32,430 nucleotides of DNA from Corallococcus carmarthensis. Its GTDB lineage: Bacteria; Myxococcota; Myxococcia; Myxococcales; Myxococcaceae. The stretch spans positions 1 to 32,430 of the forward strand of contig NZ_RAWE01000103.1 of the NCBI RefSeq assembly GCF_003611695.1, read 5' to 3'. The notes beneath the pieces were generated by a model that was not told the DNA's origin, searched no databases, and was given only the letters and a program-made list of their open reading frames with translations. Within the stretch, counting starts at the first letter, position 1, and every line of letters starts with the position of its first letter. This document shows positions 15,933 to 24,146 of the stretch, one piece after another. The translations under genes and the position numbers were made by a program.

Positions 15933-16203
15933 CGCCTTGCTCCTCCGTCGCGTCCGCGATCCTAACCGGTCCCCCCGTACCCATGCACGCGATCATTCCG
16001 CGCGCATTGTCCTGTTTTCCGTGTGGGGAGACGTCCTCCTCCCAGGCGGGAAGCAGGAACTACTCGAAACGTCGCGCGCGGGAGCATCATTCCGGGAAGA
16101 CGCGTTCCGCCTCGCCGTCTGGACTGCGAGCGGCCTTCCGCGCGGGACGTGAGGCCATTATAAAACCCCTGTCCGGGTCCCCCTCGGTCCGAGTTCTAGC
16201 GCC
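15933..16203. other. Intergenic region between acetyltransferase and MglA-like genes
   Basis: This 271-bp divergent spacer is one of the largest in the window. Apart from a TATAAA at 16159-16164 facing the GTPase gene, no convincing ORF, RNA gene or repeat was seen. It presumably carries both divergent promoters. Confidence 0.6.
16159..16164 (+). promoter_or_regulatory. Candidate -10 element for the MglA-like/kinase operon
   Basis: TATAAA stands out in GC-rich surroundings, 39 nt before the TTG start. No good -35 is found at the matching distance (TTCCGC at 16136-16141), so the promoter may need an activator. Confidence 0.4.
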
Positions 16204-16929
16204 TTGCAACTCAACCACGCCCAGCGCGAGCTGACGCTCAAGATCGTCTATTACGGCCCCGGGTTGAGCGGGAAGACGACGAACTTGCGCAAGCTGCACG
16301 CCCGGGCGCGGCCAGACGTGCGAGGGCGCCTCCTGTCGGTCGACACCCACGACGACCGGACGCTCTTCTTCGATCTGCTGCCCGTCTTCTTCTCCACCTC
16401 CACGGGCTTCAAGGTGAAGGTGAAGCTCTTCACGGTGCCCGGCCAGGTCATCCACAACGCCACGCGGCGGGTGGTGCTCCAGGGGGCGGACGCGGTGGTC
16501 TTCATCGCGGACAGCCGCCGCAACGCGTCCCAGGAGAACAACAACTACTGGCGCAACCTCCAGGAGAACCTGCGGGAGATGGAGCTGGACCCCACGCAGG
16601 TGCCGGTGGTCATCCAGTTCAACAAGCGCGACCTGCCCGACAGCCTGACGGACGCGGAGCTGGCGGAGGTGCAGCGCCGGGGCAGCCAGCCGGTGGTGGG
16701 CTCCGTGGCCGTGCGAGGCGAGGGCGTGGTGGAGACCTTCCACGCCGTGGTGCAGACGGCCTGGCGCGCGCTGGAAGGCCGGGCGCAGCTGTCGCGCAAC
16801 GTGGGCCTGAGCGAGGAAGAGTTCCTGGGGCAGATCTTCCGCCACATCGACCTGAGCGGCACGGCGTTGGAGGGGCGGTACGGGCCCGGCTCCCTGCCTG
16901 GCGGCAGGGAGAGCGGGAGGGCGCCATGA
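16204..16929 (+). CDS. MglA-like Ras-superfamily GTPase
   Basis: This 241-residue small GTPase is close in pattern to MglA, the polarity and motility switch of myxobacteria. It shows P-loop GPGLSGKT (18-25), the switch I region DDRTLFFD (50-57) with the intrinsic-arginine position R52, TVPGQ with Q81 (the MglA form of DxxG), and NKRD (140-143). The alignment starts at the right place if TTG 16204 is the start; no ATG or GTG occurs in the open frame upstream, and there is no clear ribosome site. It is about 45 residues longer than MglA at the C-terminus. The stop overlaps the kinase start by 4 bp. MglB is not adjacent, so this is a paralogue rather than mglA itself. Confidence 0.9.
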   Translation: MQLNHAQRELTLKIVYYGPGLSGKTTNLRKLHARARPDVRGRLLSVDTHDDRTLFFDLLPVFFSTSTGFKVKVKLFTVPGQVIHNATRRVVLQGADAVVFIADSRRNASQENNNYWRNLQENLREMELDPTQVPVVIQFNKRDLPDSLTDAELAEVQRRGSQPVVGSVAVRGEGVVETFHAVVQTAWRALEGRAQLSRNVGLSEEEFLGQIFRHIDLSGTALEGRYGPGSLPGGRESGRAP

Positions 16930-18422
16930 GCGCCGCGTCAGGCGGAGGACCCCGGAACACCAAGAGCGCGCCCCGGCGCGAGTCCGCGCTCCAGCGGCGG
17001 TTGTCGCTCGGGGACCTGTTGGATCTGCCGTCCTTCACGGAGGTGGTGAAGGGCTTCAGCGACCTGTACCGCGTGGGCATCAAGGTGCTGGACACGCGCG
17101 GCAACAAGCTGGCGGACGTGAAGGTGGGCCACGGCGACTTCTGCGCCTACGTCTTCTCCTTCCCGGACGGCCGCCACGCGTGCACCGCCATGGTGGGCCG
17201 GGTGAAGGACGGCCCCGTGCTGCCGGAGGCCGGCGGGCGCGTGGCGGACGGCGACGTCTCCGAAGCCGCGGGCCTCATCGCGCTCACCTGCTTCACCGGC
17301 CTGCGCTACGTGGTGATGCCGGTGCGCTGGGACGGCGACCTCCTGGGCCGGGTCATCCTGGGGCCCTTCACGCCGGAGGAGCTGACGGACTTCCCGGAGA
17401 CGCTCACCGGCATCCAGGGACTGGACCTGGAGCGCGCGCAGGAGCTGCTGGGCCGCGTGCGCCGCGTGCCGGAGCGCACCGCCGCGCAGGTGCTGGGCCA
17501 CTTCGGGCAGATGCTGGGGGCGCTCGTCGCCAGCGGGCAGAAGGCATACCTGGCCACGCACCTGCATCTGGAGTCCACGCTGGAGGTGCACCGCGAGCTG
17601 GAGGCGCAGAACGCGCGGCTGCTCCAGGCGAACGCGCGGCTCAAGGAGCTGGACCGGCTGAAGTCCACCTTCCTGGGCACGGTGAGCCACGAGCTGCGCA
17701 CGCCGCTCGCGTCCATCCTGGGCTACTCGGAGATGATGGCGGAGGGGCTGGCGGGGCCGCTCAACCCGGAGCAGCTCCAGTATGTGCGCACCATCGTGGA
17801 GAAGGGCGAGACGCTCCTCTCGATGATCTCCTCGCTGCTGGACCTGAGCCAGATTGAAGCCGGCCGCCTGCGGCTGTCCATGGCGCCGGTGGACCCCGGC
17901 TACATCATCCAGACGGCGGTCTCCAGCGTGCTGCCGCAGGCGCAGCGCAAGGGCCTGGAGCTGGAGGTGCGGCTGCCGCACACGCCGCAGCCCCGGCTCG
18001 CGGGTGATTTGGACAAGCTGCGCCAGGTGGTGGTGAACCTGCTGGCCAACGCGGTGAAGTTCACGCCCGCGGGTGGACGGGTGAAGGTGACGCTGTCGGA
18101 CGCGGCGATGCAGCAGGAGCTGGGCGTGCCCGGCTACCGCATCAGCGTGGAGGACACCGGCGTGGGCATCCGCGCCGAGGAGTTCGAGCGCATCTTCCAG
18201 AGCTTCTACCAGGTGGACGGCAGCTCCACGCGCGAGTTCGGCGGCGCGGGGCTGGGCCTGGCCATCGTGAAGAGCCTGGTGGAGGGCCACGGCGGCCGGG
18301 TGCGCGTGGAGAGCGAGTTCGGCCATGGCTCGCGCTTCATCGTCCAGCTGCCGCTGCACCCGCCCATGCAGGAGCGCGGAATGACGGCCGCGCCGCCCAT
18401 GCCGGAGCCGGACCGCTTCTAA
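16926..18422 (+). CDS. Hybrid-free sensor histidine kinase with PocR domain
   Basis: This 498-residue cytoplasmic kinase has no transmembrane helix. Residues about 30-205 form a PocR-type sensory domain (FSDLYRVGIKVLDTRGN, then GDFCAYV, HAC and LTCFTGLRY, with C73, C86 and C122). Residues 214-246 look like a coiled coil. HisKA follows with SHELRTPLASILGYSEM, phospho-acceptor H255, and a HATPase_c domain with NLLANAVKF (N box), EDTGVGI (G1) and GGAGLGLAI (G2). It has no receiver domain, so its response regulator lies elsewhere. PocR domains in other bacteria bind small organic ligands. The 4-bp overlap with the MglA-like GTPase suggests that the two are made in fixed ratio and may be functionally linked. 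Confidence 0.92.
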   Translation: MSAASGGGPRNTKSAPRRESALQRRLSLGDLLDLPSFTEVVKGFSDLYRVGIKVLDTRGNKLADVKVGHGDFCAYVFSFPDGRHACTAMVGRVKDGPVLPEAGGRVADGDVSEAAGLIALTCFTGLRYVVMPVRWDGDLLGRVILGPFTPEELTDFPETLTGIQGLDLERAQELLGRVRRVPERTAAQVLGHFGQMLGALVASGQKAYLATHLHLESTLEVHRELEAQNARLLQANARLKELDRLKSTFLGTVSHELRTPLASILGYSEMMAEGLAGPLNPEQLQYVRTIVEKGETLLSMISSLLDLSQIEAGRLRLSMAPVDPGYIIQTAVSSVLPQAQRKGLELEVRLPHTPQPRLAGDLDKLRQVVVNLLANAVKFTPAGGRVKVTLSDAAMQQELGVPGYRISVEDTGVGIRAEEFERIFQSFYQVDGSSTREFGGAGLGLAIVKSLVEGHGGRVRVESEFGHGSRFIVQLPLHPPMQERGMTAAPPMPEPDRF

Positions 18423-18451
18423 AGGCAGACAGCCGGTTGCCGCGGCGCGTG

Positions 18452-18479
18452 GGTGCGGTGCGTTGACGCATCGCGCCCG
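18452..18479 (+). terminator. Strong hairpin after the histidine kinase gene
   Basis: A 12-bp stem with two G-U wobbles and a TTGA loop joins GGGTGCGGTGCG (18452-18463) to CGCATCGCGCCC (18468-18479), 30 nt after the kinase stop. There is no T-tract, as is common in high-GC terminators. Confidence 0.5.
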
Positions 18480-18540
18480 CGTCCGCATGCCCCGCGCTTG
18501 TCCTTTCGTCCCACGGCGCGCCGGCTACGGAGCCAGCGGA

Positions 18541-18630
18541 TGAATGGATTTATCCCCCGGGATTAATTGTTTATACTGCTTAGTCTTGATTTCGAATCAA
18601 ACGTGTATAATCTGTTTTTCGTAGTCCAAC
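18541..18630 (+). promoter_or_regulatory. AT-rich promoter region of the SH3 lipoprotein gene
   Basis: This roughly 90-bp island is far more AT-rich than the rest of the window. It contains a perfect -10 TATAAT (18606-18611), a further TATACT (18572-18577), and the inverted repeat TTGATT-tcg-AATCAA (18586-18600) ending 5 bp before TATAAT. The repeat could be an operator. No -35 fits at 16-18 bp spacing, so activation by a DNA-binding protein is plausible. Confidence 0.55.
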
Positions 18631-18652
18631 CCCCCTGACATTGGAGTTGCCC

Positions 18653-19006
18653 ATGAAGACGTCTTCGATCCGCGCGTTCGGCGTGGCTGCGTTCGCCATC
18701 ACCGGTCTGCTGGTGGGCTGTGGTGGCGCGCCGGAGGACATGGAGGCGCAGCAGAATGACAACACGCAGGTGAGCGCTCCCGCCCAGGAGGAGAACAACG
18801 ACCGCCCGGTGCATGCGAAGTACTTCCGCTGGGTGTGCGCCGCGAACACCGTGGGCCTGCGCTACTCGCCGGGCGGCGCCGTGTTCGCGCAGATCAACTA
18901 CGGCGAGGGCGTGGAGGTGTACAGCCGCGACGGCAACTGGATGTACGTGCAGCGCCTGTCCAACGGCCAGTGGGGCTGGACGGACGCGACCTACTTCTGC
19001 GTCTGA
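18653..19006 (+). CDS. SH3-domain lipoprotein
   Basis: This 117-residue protein starts with a lipoprotein signal (FAITGLLVGCGG) placing the lipidated Cys at residue 23. An acidic Gln/Asn-rich linker follows (residues 25-50). The C-terminal domain is of the bacterial SH3 type, from RWVCAANTVGLRYSPGG to GQWGWTDATYFCV, ending at the stop. Two cysteines at the domain ends (VCAAN and YFCV) could form a disulfide. Bacterial SH3 domains often bind peptidoglycan or its peptides, so a cell-wall-facing role is inferred. GGAG lies 6 nt before ATG 18653. It has a distinctive AT-rich promoter and ends 10 bp from the convergent DUF4010 gene. Confidence 0.88.
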   Translation: MKTSSIRAFGVAAFAITGLLVGCGGAPEDMEAQQNDNTQVSAPAQEENNDRPVHAKYFRWVCAANTVGLRYSPGGAVFAQINYGEGVEVYSRDGNWMYVQRLSNGQWGWTDATYFCV

Positions 19007-19016
19007 GTCACGCTGG

Positions 19017-20360
19017 CTAGTCCGCGTGGGGCTGTCCGGGGGCGTGGGGCTTGAACAGGCCCGCGCCTCCGGCGTCCGCGGGCACGAACGTGGGCAGGCG
19101 CGTCTGCACGAACGCGCCCATGAGCCCCAGCAGCATCACGACGCCCAGCGCCCGGCCCAGCCGCAGCGTGAGCGAGCGCTGCTCGGAGACGCGTGCCACG
19201 AGGATGAAGTTGATGGCGGCGCTGGCGAGCGACGCGATGATGGCGCCCACCCCGGCCGTCGTGGGGGAGATGGTGCCATTGGCGCACAGCGACGCGGCGG
19301 AGGCCACGGCGGACGCGCTGGACACCAGGCCGCCCAAGGCGCTCACCGCGTAGAAGCCCCAGCGGCCCAACAGCGTCTGGCCCACGGTGCCCACCACCTG
19401 GAGCGCCAGGAAGATGAGGCCGAACTTCAGCGCGGACGGCAGCGAGAAGGGCGACTTGAGGGGCAGGGCGGGCGGCTCGGCGCCGGGCGCGGCCTCCGTG
19501 CGCGAGCGCATCAGCGCCAGGCCCGTGCTGGACAGGAGGATGAGGACCAGCGGGATGGCGGAGTCCACCAGCGCGCGGAAGGAGAGCAGCCCCAGCAGCA
19601 CGGCGTTGCGCAGCGCCATGGCGGCGGTGGCCAGCATCACGCCCCGGTACGCCACGTCGAGCAGGCGCCCGGACGTCTCCCGCACGCGGTTGGCCAGCTC
19701 CGCCACGGTGACGGTGCTGTTGACGAGTCCGCCCAGGAACCCGGTGACCTCCACGCCGTGCGTGCCGAACACCTTCCACAGGAGGTAGTTCACGAAGCCG
19801 ATGGCCGCGATGAGGATGACGGTCACCCACGCGGCGCGCGGCTCGATGAGGCCCCACGGGTCCACCGGCTGCGCGGGCAGCACCGGGTAGATGGCGAAGG
19901 CGAGGATGGCCAGCAGGATGGCGCTTCGCAGCTCCTCGGCGGTGATTTTATGGCTGAAGGTGGCCAGCCGCTCCTTCCACGCGAGCAGGCCCGCCGTCGT
20001 CACGCCCACCGCGGCGGGCGTGACGGTGTGGCCCAGGCCGCAGAGCACGCCGGTGAAGCCCGTGACGAGCAGCGCGGCGGACGTGGTCAGCTCCGCGCCG
20101 CCGTTGGCGCGCAGGGACTGCCAGTTGAGGAAGCACAGGAGCACGCCCAGCAGCGCGAGGCTGAGCAGCGCGAAGTTCGGACCCAGCAGGCCGCCCATGC
20201 CGCCCAGGAGCGCCGCGAAGCCGAACGTGCGCAGGCCGGCCTCCTTGCCGCGCCACTCGCGCTCCAACCCGACGAACAGGCCCACCGCGAGCGCGAGCGT
20301 CAGGCGCATCAGCGTCTGCAGTGGCGGCCAGGAGACGACGGGGGGAAGACCTTCCATCAT
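19017..20360 (-). CDS. MgtC/DUF4010-family membrane protein
   Basis: This 447-residue protein has about 12 hydrophobic segments. The N-terminus has LALAVGLFVGLEREWRGKEA and LRTFGFAALLGGMGGLLG, matching the MgtC/SapB N-terminal motif. The C-terminal half (GFLGGLVNSTVTVAELANR, then SALGGLVSSASAVASAASL) is the duplicated DUF4010 region with its paired Gly/Ser motifs. MgtC relatives affect magnesium homeostasis and ATP synthase in some pathogens; the function of DUF4010 members is not settled. A purine-rich AGAGGGA precedes the ATG-ATG start. It lies 81 bp downstream of the aquaporin-fusion gene on the same strand, so co-transcription is possible. Confidence 0.88.
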   Translation of the reverse strand: MMEGLPPVVSWPPLQTLMRLTLALAVGLFVGLEREWRGKEAGLRTFGFAALLGGMGGLLGPNFALLSLALLGVLLCFLNWQSLRANGGAELTTSAALLVTGFTGVLCGLGHTVTPAAVGVTTAGLLAWKERLATFSHKITAEELRSAILLAILAFAIYPVLPAQPVDPWGLIEPRAAWVTVILIAAIGFVNYLLWKVFGTHGVEVTGFLGGLVNSTVTVAELANRVRETSGRLLDVAYRGVMLATAAMALRNAVLLGLLSFRALVDSAIPLVLILLSSTGLALMRSRTEAAPGAEPPALPLKSPFSLPSALKFGLIFLALQVVGTVGQTLLGRWGFYAVSALGGLVSSASAVASAASLCANGTISPTTAGVGAIIASLASAAINFILVARVSEQRSLTLRLGRALGVVMLLGLMGAFVQTRLPTFVPADAGGAGLFKPHAPGQPHAD

Positions 20361-20441
20361 GCGAATCCCTCTCTTGAACTGTCATGCTCGCCTGTCGCCC
20401 TGACGTCAACGGCGCACCCCGTCACGCGGAGGCGGTCCGGG

Positions 20442-21578
20442 TCAGGTGAGGGCGCGGGGGCCTTCAGGCGTGGGGCCGCCGCTCACGACGTGCAGCCGCT
20501 CCCAGCCCCGTCGCGCGAGGAGCTGGTGCAGCTTGGGCCGCAGCGCCGCCTGCAGCGCCTTCGCGCCCGCCTCGTCCAGCAGCGACAGCGCGGGCAGTGA
20601 CCAGCGCTCGCGCACGCGCGCGTCCATGCCCGGCGCCTGGCCCGCGACGTCGATGAGGACGTTGTGCGACGCGGGCACGCTCCGGTCGCGCGGCGGCGCG
20701 GCGCGCAGGTTCGCCTCCCGCATCAGCGCCGCCACCGCCACCGGCGGCCCGTCATCCAGGCCCGTGCCCGGAGGCGGCGACACCACCGCGCGGGCCCGGT
20801 CCGGGTGCGCCAGCGCGTTGAAGAGGGCGGCGGCCAGGTGCGCGGGGCCTGGCTCCGCGCACTCGAAGACGACGGTCTCCACGGCCGTGGCGGCGGGCCG
20901 TGGCGGCGGGCTGCCGAGCAACCACCGGAAGAGGAACACCGCCAGCGCCGCGCCCAGCAGCTGCGCCGCGATGAAGGACTCCACCTCCCACGGGCTCATC
21001 ACCCCCACGTGGGCACTGGCCGCCCGCGCCAGCACCAGCGCGGGGTTCGCCAGCGAGCGCGAGTCCGTGAACCACACCGTCGCGGCCACGTAGCCCGCGA
21101 TGGCCAGCGGCGTCGCCGACGGCCGCGTGCGCACGCAGCCGCGCACCACCACCAGCAACCCGAACGTGGCCACCATCTCCGTGAGGAACCGGGCCCCGTC
21201 CGCCGTGGGCGTCCTGGCGGTGAGCAGCAGCGGTTCGTTGCACATGCGGTGCGCGACGAGCCGCCCCACCAGGCTGCCGGACAGCTGCGCCAGCGCGTAC
21301 AGGGGCACCTCGCGCCACGGCGTGCGGTCCCCCAGCGCGTCCGCGAAGGTGAGCGCGGGGTTCAGGTGCGCGCCCGACAACGGCCGGAGCACCCACAGCA
21401 GGCACGCCAGCACCGCGCCGCACGACAGGGACATGAAGAGGCGTCCCTCCGTGGCGCTCGCGCCCAGGTGCTCCGCGACGTGGTGCGAACCCTCCAGCGC
21501 CACCACCACCAGCCCACACCCCAGCGCTTCCGTCACCAGCCGGCGGCGCAGGTCCATGGGTGTGGCGGAAGAGGGCAC
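20442..21578 (-). CDS. Aquaporin (MIP) channel fused to degenerate LMW-phosphatase/ArsC-like domain
   Basis: This 378-residue protein is a fusion. Residues 10-222 are an MIP channel with the NPA motifs GAHLNPALTF (N73-A75) and SLANPALVLAR (N178-A180). The Arg that normally follows the second NPA is Leu181. Residues about 232-360 resemble low-molecular-weight phosphatase/arsenate reductase: VVFECAEPGPAHLAAALFNA aligns with the family's VLFVCxxNxGRSQMAAAL, and MREANL and WSLPAL fit later landmarks. The catalytic loop CX5R(S) is broken: C240 is kept but positions 246-247 are Ala-His instead of Arg-Ser. Channel-ArsC fusions that export arsenite are known in actinobacteria; this one probably lacks reductase activity. 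GTG 21578 is the chosen start; ATG 21557 is an alternative. Confidence 0.85.
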   Translation of the reverse strand: MPSSATPMDLRRRLVTEALGCGLVVVALEGSHHVAEHLGASATEGRLFMSLSCGAVLACLLWVLRPLSGAHLNPALTFADALGDRTPWREVPLYALAQLSGSLVGRLVAHRMCNEPLLLTARTPTADGARFLTEMVATFGLLVVVRGCVRTRPSATPLAIAGYVAATVWFTDSRSLANPALVLARAASAHVGVMSPWEVESFIAAQLLGAALAVFLFRWLLGSPPPRPAATAVETVVFECAEPGPAHLAAALFNALAHPDRARAVVSPPPGTGLDDGPPVAVAALMREANLRAAPPRDRSVPASHNVLIDVAGQAPGMDARVRERWSLPALSLLDEAGAKALQAALRPKLHQLLARRGWERLHVVSGGPTPEGPRALT

Positions 21579-21696
21579 TGCTCAGTCCTATGCCTGGGAG
21601 GTCCGACACCGTCAACGCCATGGGGGCCGCTCCCGCCCGCCGGTTCGCTGGTCAGCATTGCGTCACCGGGCGCGGGCGTGGTCTCTCTCACCCTCC

Positions 21697-22659
21697 ATGC
21701 CCGGCGAGTTCGACCTCATCCAACGCTTCCTCGCCTGCTTCCCGCGCGCGCGGGTGATGGTGGGCCCGGGGGACGATTGCGCCGTGCTCGCCCCGACGAA
21801 GGGCGCGCTGTGCGTCACCACCGACGCCGTGGTGGAGGACGTGCACTTCACCCGCGCGACGTTCTCCGCGGCGGACATCGGCCACAAGGCGCTCGCGGTG
21901 AACCTGTCGGACCTGGCCGCCATGGGCGCCACGCCGCGCTGGTTCGTGTGCGCGCTCGCGCTGCCCCGGGACTTCCCCGCCCGCGAGGTGTCCGCGCTGG
22001 GCCGGGGCATGGCCGCGCTCGCGAAGGCCCACCGCATCATGCTCGTGGGCGGCAACTTCACCTCCGCGCGCGAGGTGTCCGTCACCCTCACCGTCACCGG
22101 CGAGCTGTCCCACGCGCCCCTCACCCGCTCCGGGGCCCGGCCCGGGGACGCGCTCTATGTCTCCGGCACGCTGGGCGACGCGCGCCTGGGGCTCCAGCAC
22201 CTCCAGGCCGGCGTCCGGCGGGGCGCGGCCGTGAAGCGCCAGCGCCGTCCCGAGCCCCGCATCGCCCTAGGCCGGCTGGCCGCGCGCTTCGCCTCCGCCG
22301 GCATGGACGTGTCGGATGGACTGGCCCAGGACCTGGGCCACCTGTGCGCCGCGTCCCGGGTGGGCGTGGAGCTGGAGCTGGACCGGCTGCCCCTGTCGCC
22401 CGCCGTGCGCGCGGCGCTGGGGCCGGAGGGTGCCCTGCGGGGAGGGGAGGACTATGAGCTGCTGCTCGCCGTCCCACCTTCACGCATGCAGGCGTTCGAG
22501 CGGGCGTGTGCTCGCGCCGGGCAGGCGGTGACGCGCATCGGGGGGCTCACCCGAGAGCGGAAGTTGCGGATTCGAGACACGGGAGGGCACCTTCTGACCC
22601 CTCCAGCGGGATTCGATCACTTCGCCCGGTCAAGCAGGCAGATCCGGCCGGATGATTGA
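21697..22659 (+). CDS. thiL: Thiamine-monophosphate kinase
   Basis: This 320-residue member of the PurM-like ATP-binding superfamily is the normal length for ThiL, which makes thiamine diphosphate from thiamine monophosphate. Diagnostic pieces are PGDDCAVL (residues 24-31), TTDAVVEDVHF, LAVNLSDLAAMGA, SDGLAQDLGH and GGEDYELL. These line the Mg-ATP and substrate sites of the dimer. ATG 21697 is used because the conserved FDLIQRF segment starts there; the ribosome site is poor. The neighbours are a divergent aquaporin fusion and a downstream receptor gene, so no thiamine operon is visible. Confidence 0.95.
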   Translation: MPGEFDLIQRFLACFPRARVMVGPGDDCAVLAPTKGALCVTTDAVVEDVHFTRATFSAADIGHKALAVNLSDLAAMGATPRWFVCALALPRDFPAREVSALGRGMAALAKAHRIMLVGGNFTSAREVSVTLTVTGELSHAPLTRSGARPGDALYVSGTLGDARLGLQHLQAGVRRGAAVKRQRRPEPRIALGRLAARFASAGMDVSDGLAQDLGHLCAASRVGVELELDRLPLSPAVRAALGPEGALRGGEDYELLLAVPPSRMQAFERACARAGQAVTRIGGLTRERKLRIRDTGGHLLTPPAGFDHFARSSRQIRPDD

Positions 22660-22669
22660 CCCGTACCGG

Positions 22670-22698
22670 ACAGCAAGGCTAAACCCCTGGGCTGTTTT
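22670..22698 (+). terminator. Likely terminator after thiL
   Basis: ACAGC (22670-22674) pairs with GCTGT (22691-22695), with a possible inner AGG/CCT pairing, and TTTT runs through the end of the stem. It lies just after the thiL stop and 26 nt before the receptor start, suggesting that the chemosensory operon has its own promoter overlapping this region. Confidence 0.45.
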
Positions 22699-22723
22699 CC
22701 GCCCCTCCCGCTGAAAGCACTCC

Positions 22724-24097
22724 GTGCGCCGCCCCCTACGCGACGACCCCCCCTCTGGCCTCACCCCCCGACGCGAGCCGGTGCAGCGACTGCTGCGCGC
22801 CGTCGATGGCCCCAAGGCGGTCCGCGAGCAGTCCCTGCACCGGAAGATCACCACCGGCTACATCCTGCTGGGCCTGCTCCTGGGCACGTGGCTGCTCTGC
22901 ACGGAGAGCCTCTTCGACGCGTCCTGGGGCCGCTGGAGCTTCCTCATCCGGGTGGGCGTGGGCGTGCTCATCACCTTCGGCGGCGCCGCGTTCCTGCCGT
23001 CGCTGCTGGCGCGCGTCACCCGCGTGAAGGTGCTCAGCCGCTCCGCCTTCGAAATCTCCCAGGGGGATTTGTCCAAGCCCGTGGCCGCGGAGGTGCACAG
23101 CACCCGCGACGAAATCGACGAGCTGACGGGCGCCATCTCCCGCATGCAGGAGAACCTGCGCGAGCTGGTGGGCAAGATTCAAGACACCGCCAAGAGCGTG
23201 GCGGACACCGCCATCGACCTGCAGCGGTCCGCGGAGAACGTCAACGGGTCCACGGAGGAAGTGGGCTCGTCCATGGAGAAGATCGCCAGCGGCGCGGAGA
23301 CCCAGTCCCAGCTCGTGTCCCAGGCCTCCAAGGTCATCACGGAGATGGCCGGCAGCATCCAGCGCACGGCGGCCAGCGCCCTGGACGCGGCCCGCACGTC
23401 CGCGGAGACCAGCAGCAGCGCGGAGGACGGCTCCAAGGCGGCGCGGCTCGCGGGCGACAAGGTGAAGAAGGTCTTCAACCGCATCGAGTCCGCCAGCCAG
23501 CAGGTGTTCGCCTTCGGCGAGAAGACGCAGGAAATCTCCAAGATCGTCGACGCCATCACCCAGGTGGCGCAGCAGACGAACCTCCTGGCCCTCAACGCCA
23601 CCATCGAGGCGGCGCGCGCGGGCGAGTACGGCCGCGGCTTCGCGGTGGTGGCGGATGAAGTGCGCAAGCTGGCGGAGAGCGCCGGCCGCTCCGCGGAGCA
23701 GATCTCCCGCCTGGCGCGCGACATCTCCGGCCAGTCCACCTCCGTCGTGAGCGCCATGAAGGAAGGCATCGCGGAGCTGGCGGAGGGCCGTGAGGACCTC
23801 ACCGACATCATGCGCTCCATGGGGGCCATCACCGACACCGCGCGCAAGGGCGCGGAGAAGGTGACGCTCATCTCCGACAGCACCCGCGACCAGATGAAGG
23901 GCAGCGAGGAGATGGTGAAGGCCATCGAGGAGATCAAGCTCGTGGCGAAGAACAACGCCAGCTCCACGGAGGCCATCCAGGCCGTCATCCAGGAGCAGAC
24001 GGCCGCGGTGTCGCGGATGACGTCACTGGCGAGCGAGCTGACCAACCTCTCCGTGGAGCTGCAGAGCGTGGTGCGCAGCTTCCGCCTGGGGCCCTGA
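22724..24097 (+). CDS. Methyl-accepting chemotaxis receptor with minimal periplasmic loop
   Basis: This 457-residue receptor has an approximately 40-residue cytoplasmic leader, TM1 (about 42-60), a loop of only about ten residues, and TM2 (about 72-95). A HAMP-like segment and a long coiled-coil signalling domain follow, whose tip reads [20 protein letters not shown] (281-300) then [13 protein letters not shown]. It therefore lacks an external ligand-binding domain and must sense through the membrane, the cytoplasm or a partner protein. DifA of Myxococcus xanthus is similar in this respect. The start GTG 22724 has a weak ribosome site. It heads the operon mcp-cheW-cheY-cheA-cheC. Confidence 0.93.
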   Translation: MRRPLRDDPPSGLTPRREPVQRLLRAVDGPKAVREQSLHRKITTGYILLGLLLGTWLLCTESLFDASWGRWSFLIRVGVGVLITFGGAAFLPSLLARVTRVKVLSRSAFEISQGDLSKPVAAEVHSTRDEIDELTGAISRMQENLRELVGKIQDTAKSVADTAIDLQRSAENVNGSTEEVGSSMEKIASGAETQSQLVSQASKVITEMAGSIQRTAASALDAARTSAETSSSAEDGSKAARLAGDKVKKVFNRIESASQQVFAFGEKTQEISKIVDAITQVAQQTNLLALNATIEAARAGEYGRGFAVVADEVRKLAESAGRSAEQISRLARDISGQSTSVVSAMKEGIAELAEGREDLTDIMRSMGAITDTARKGAEKVTLISDSTRDQMKGSEEMVKAIEEIKLVAKNNASSTEAIQAVIQEQTAAVSRMTSLASELTNLSVELQSVVRSFRLGP

Positions 24098-24146
24098 AAG
24101 CCCCGTCCCCCGTCCCGAGCCGCTTTCCGGCACAAGGGCCTTCACC

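Noticed and set aside
16204-16929. Calling this gene mglA itself
   Set aside because: It diverges from the remembered MglA sequence at many positions, has a longer C-terminus and lacks an adjacent mglB; a paralogue is the safer call.
20401-20408. Octamer palindrome TGACGTCA between the aquaporin fusion and the DUF4010 gene
   Set aside because: An 8-bp palindrome alone is expected by chance at this scale, and it has no flanking symmetry.
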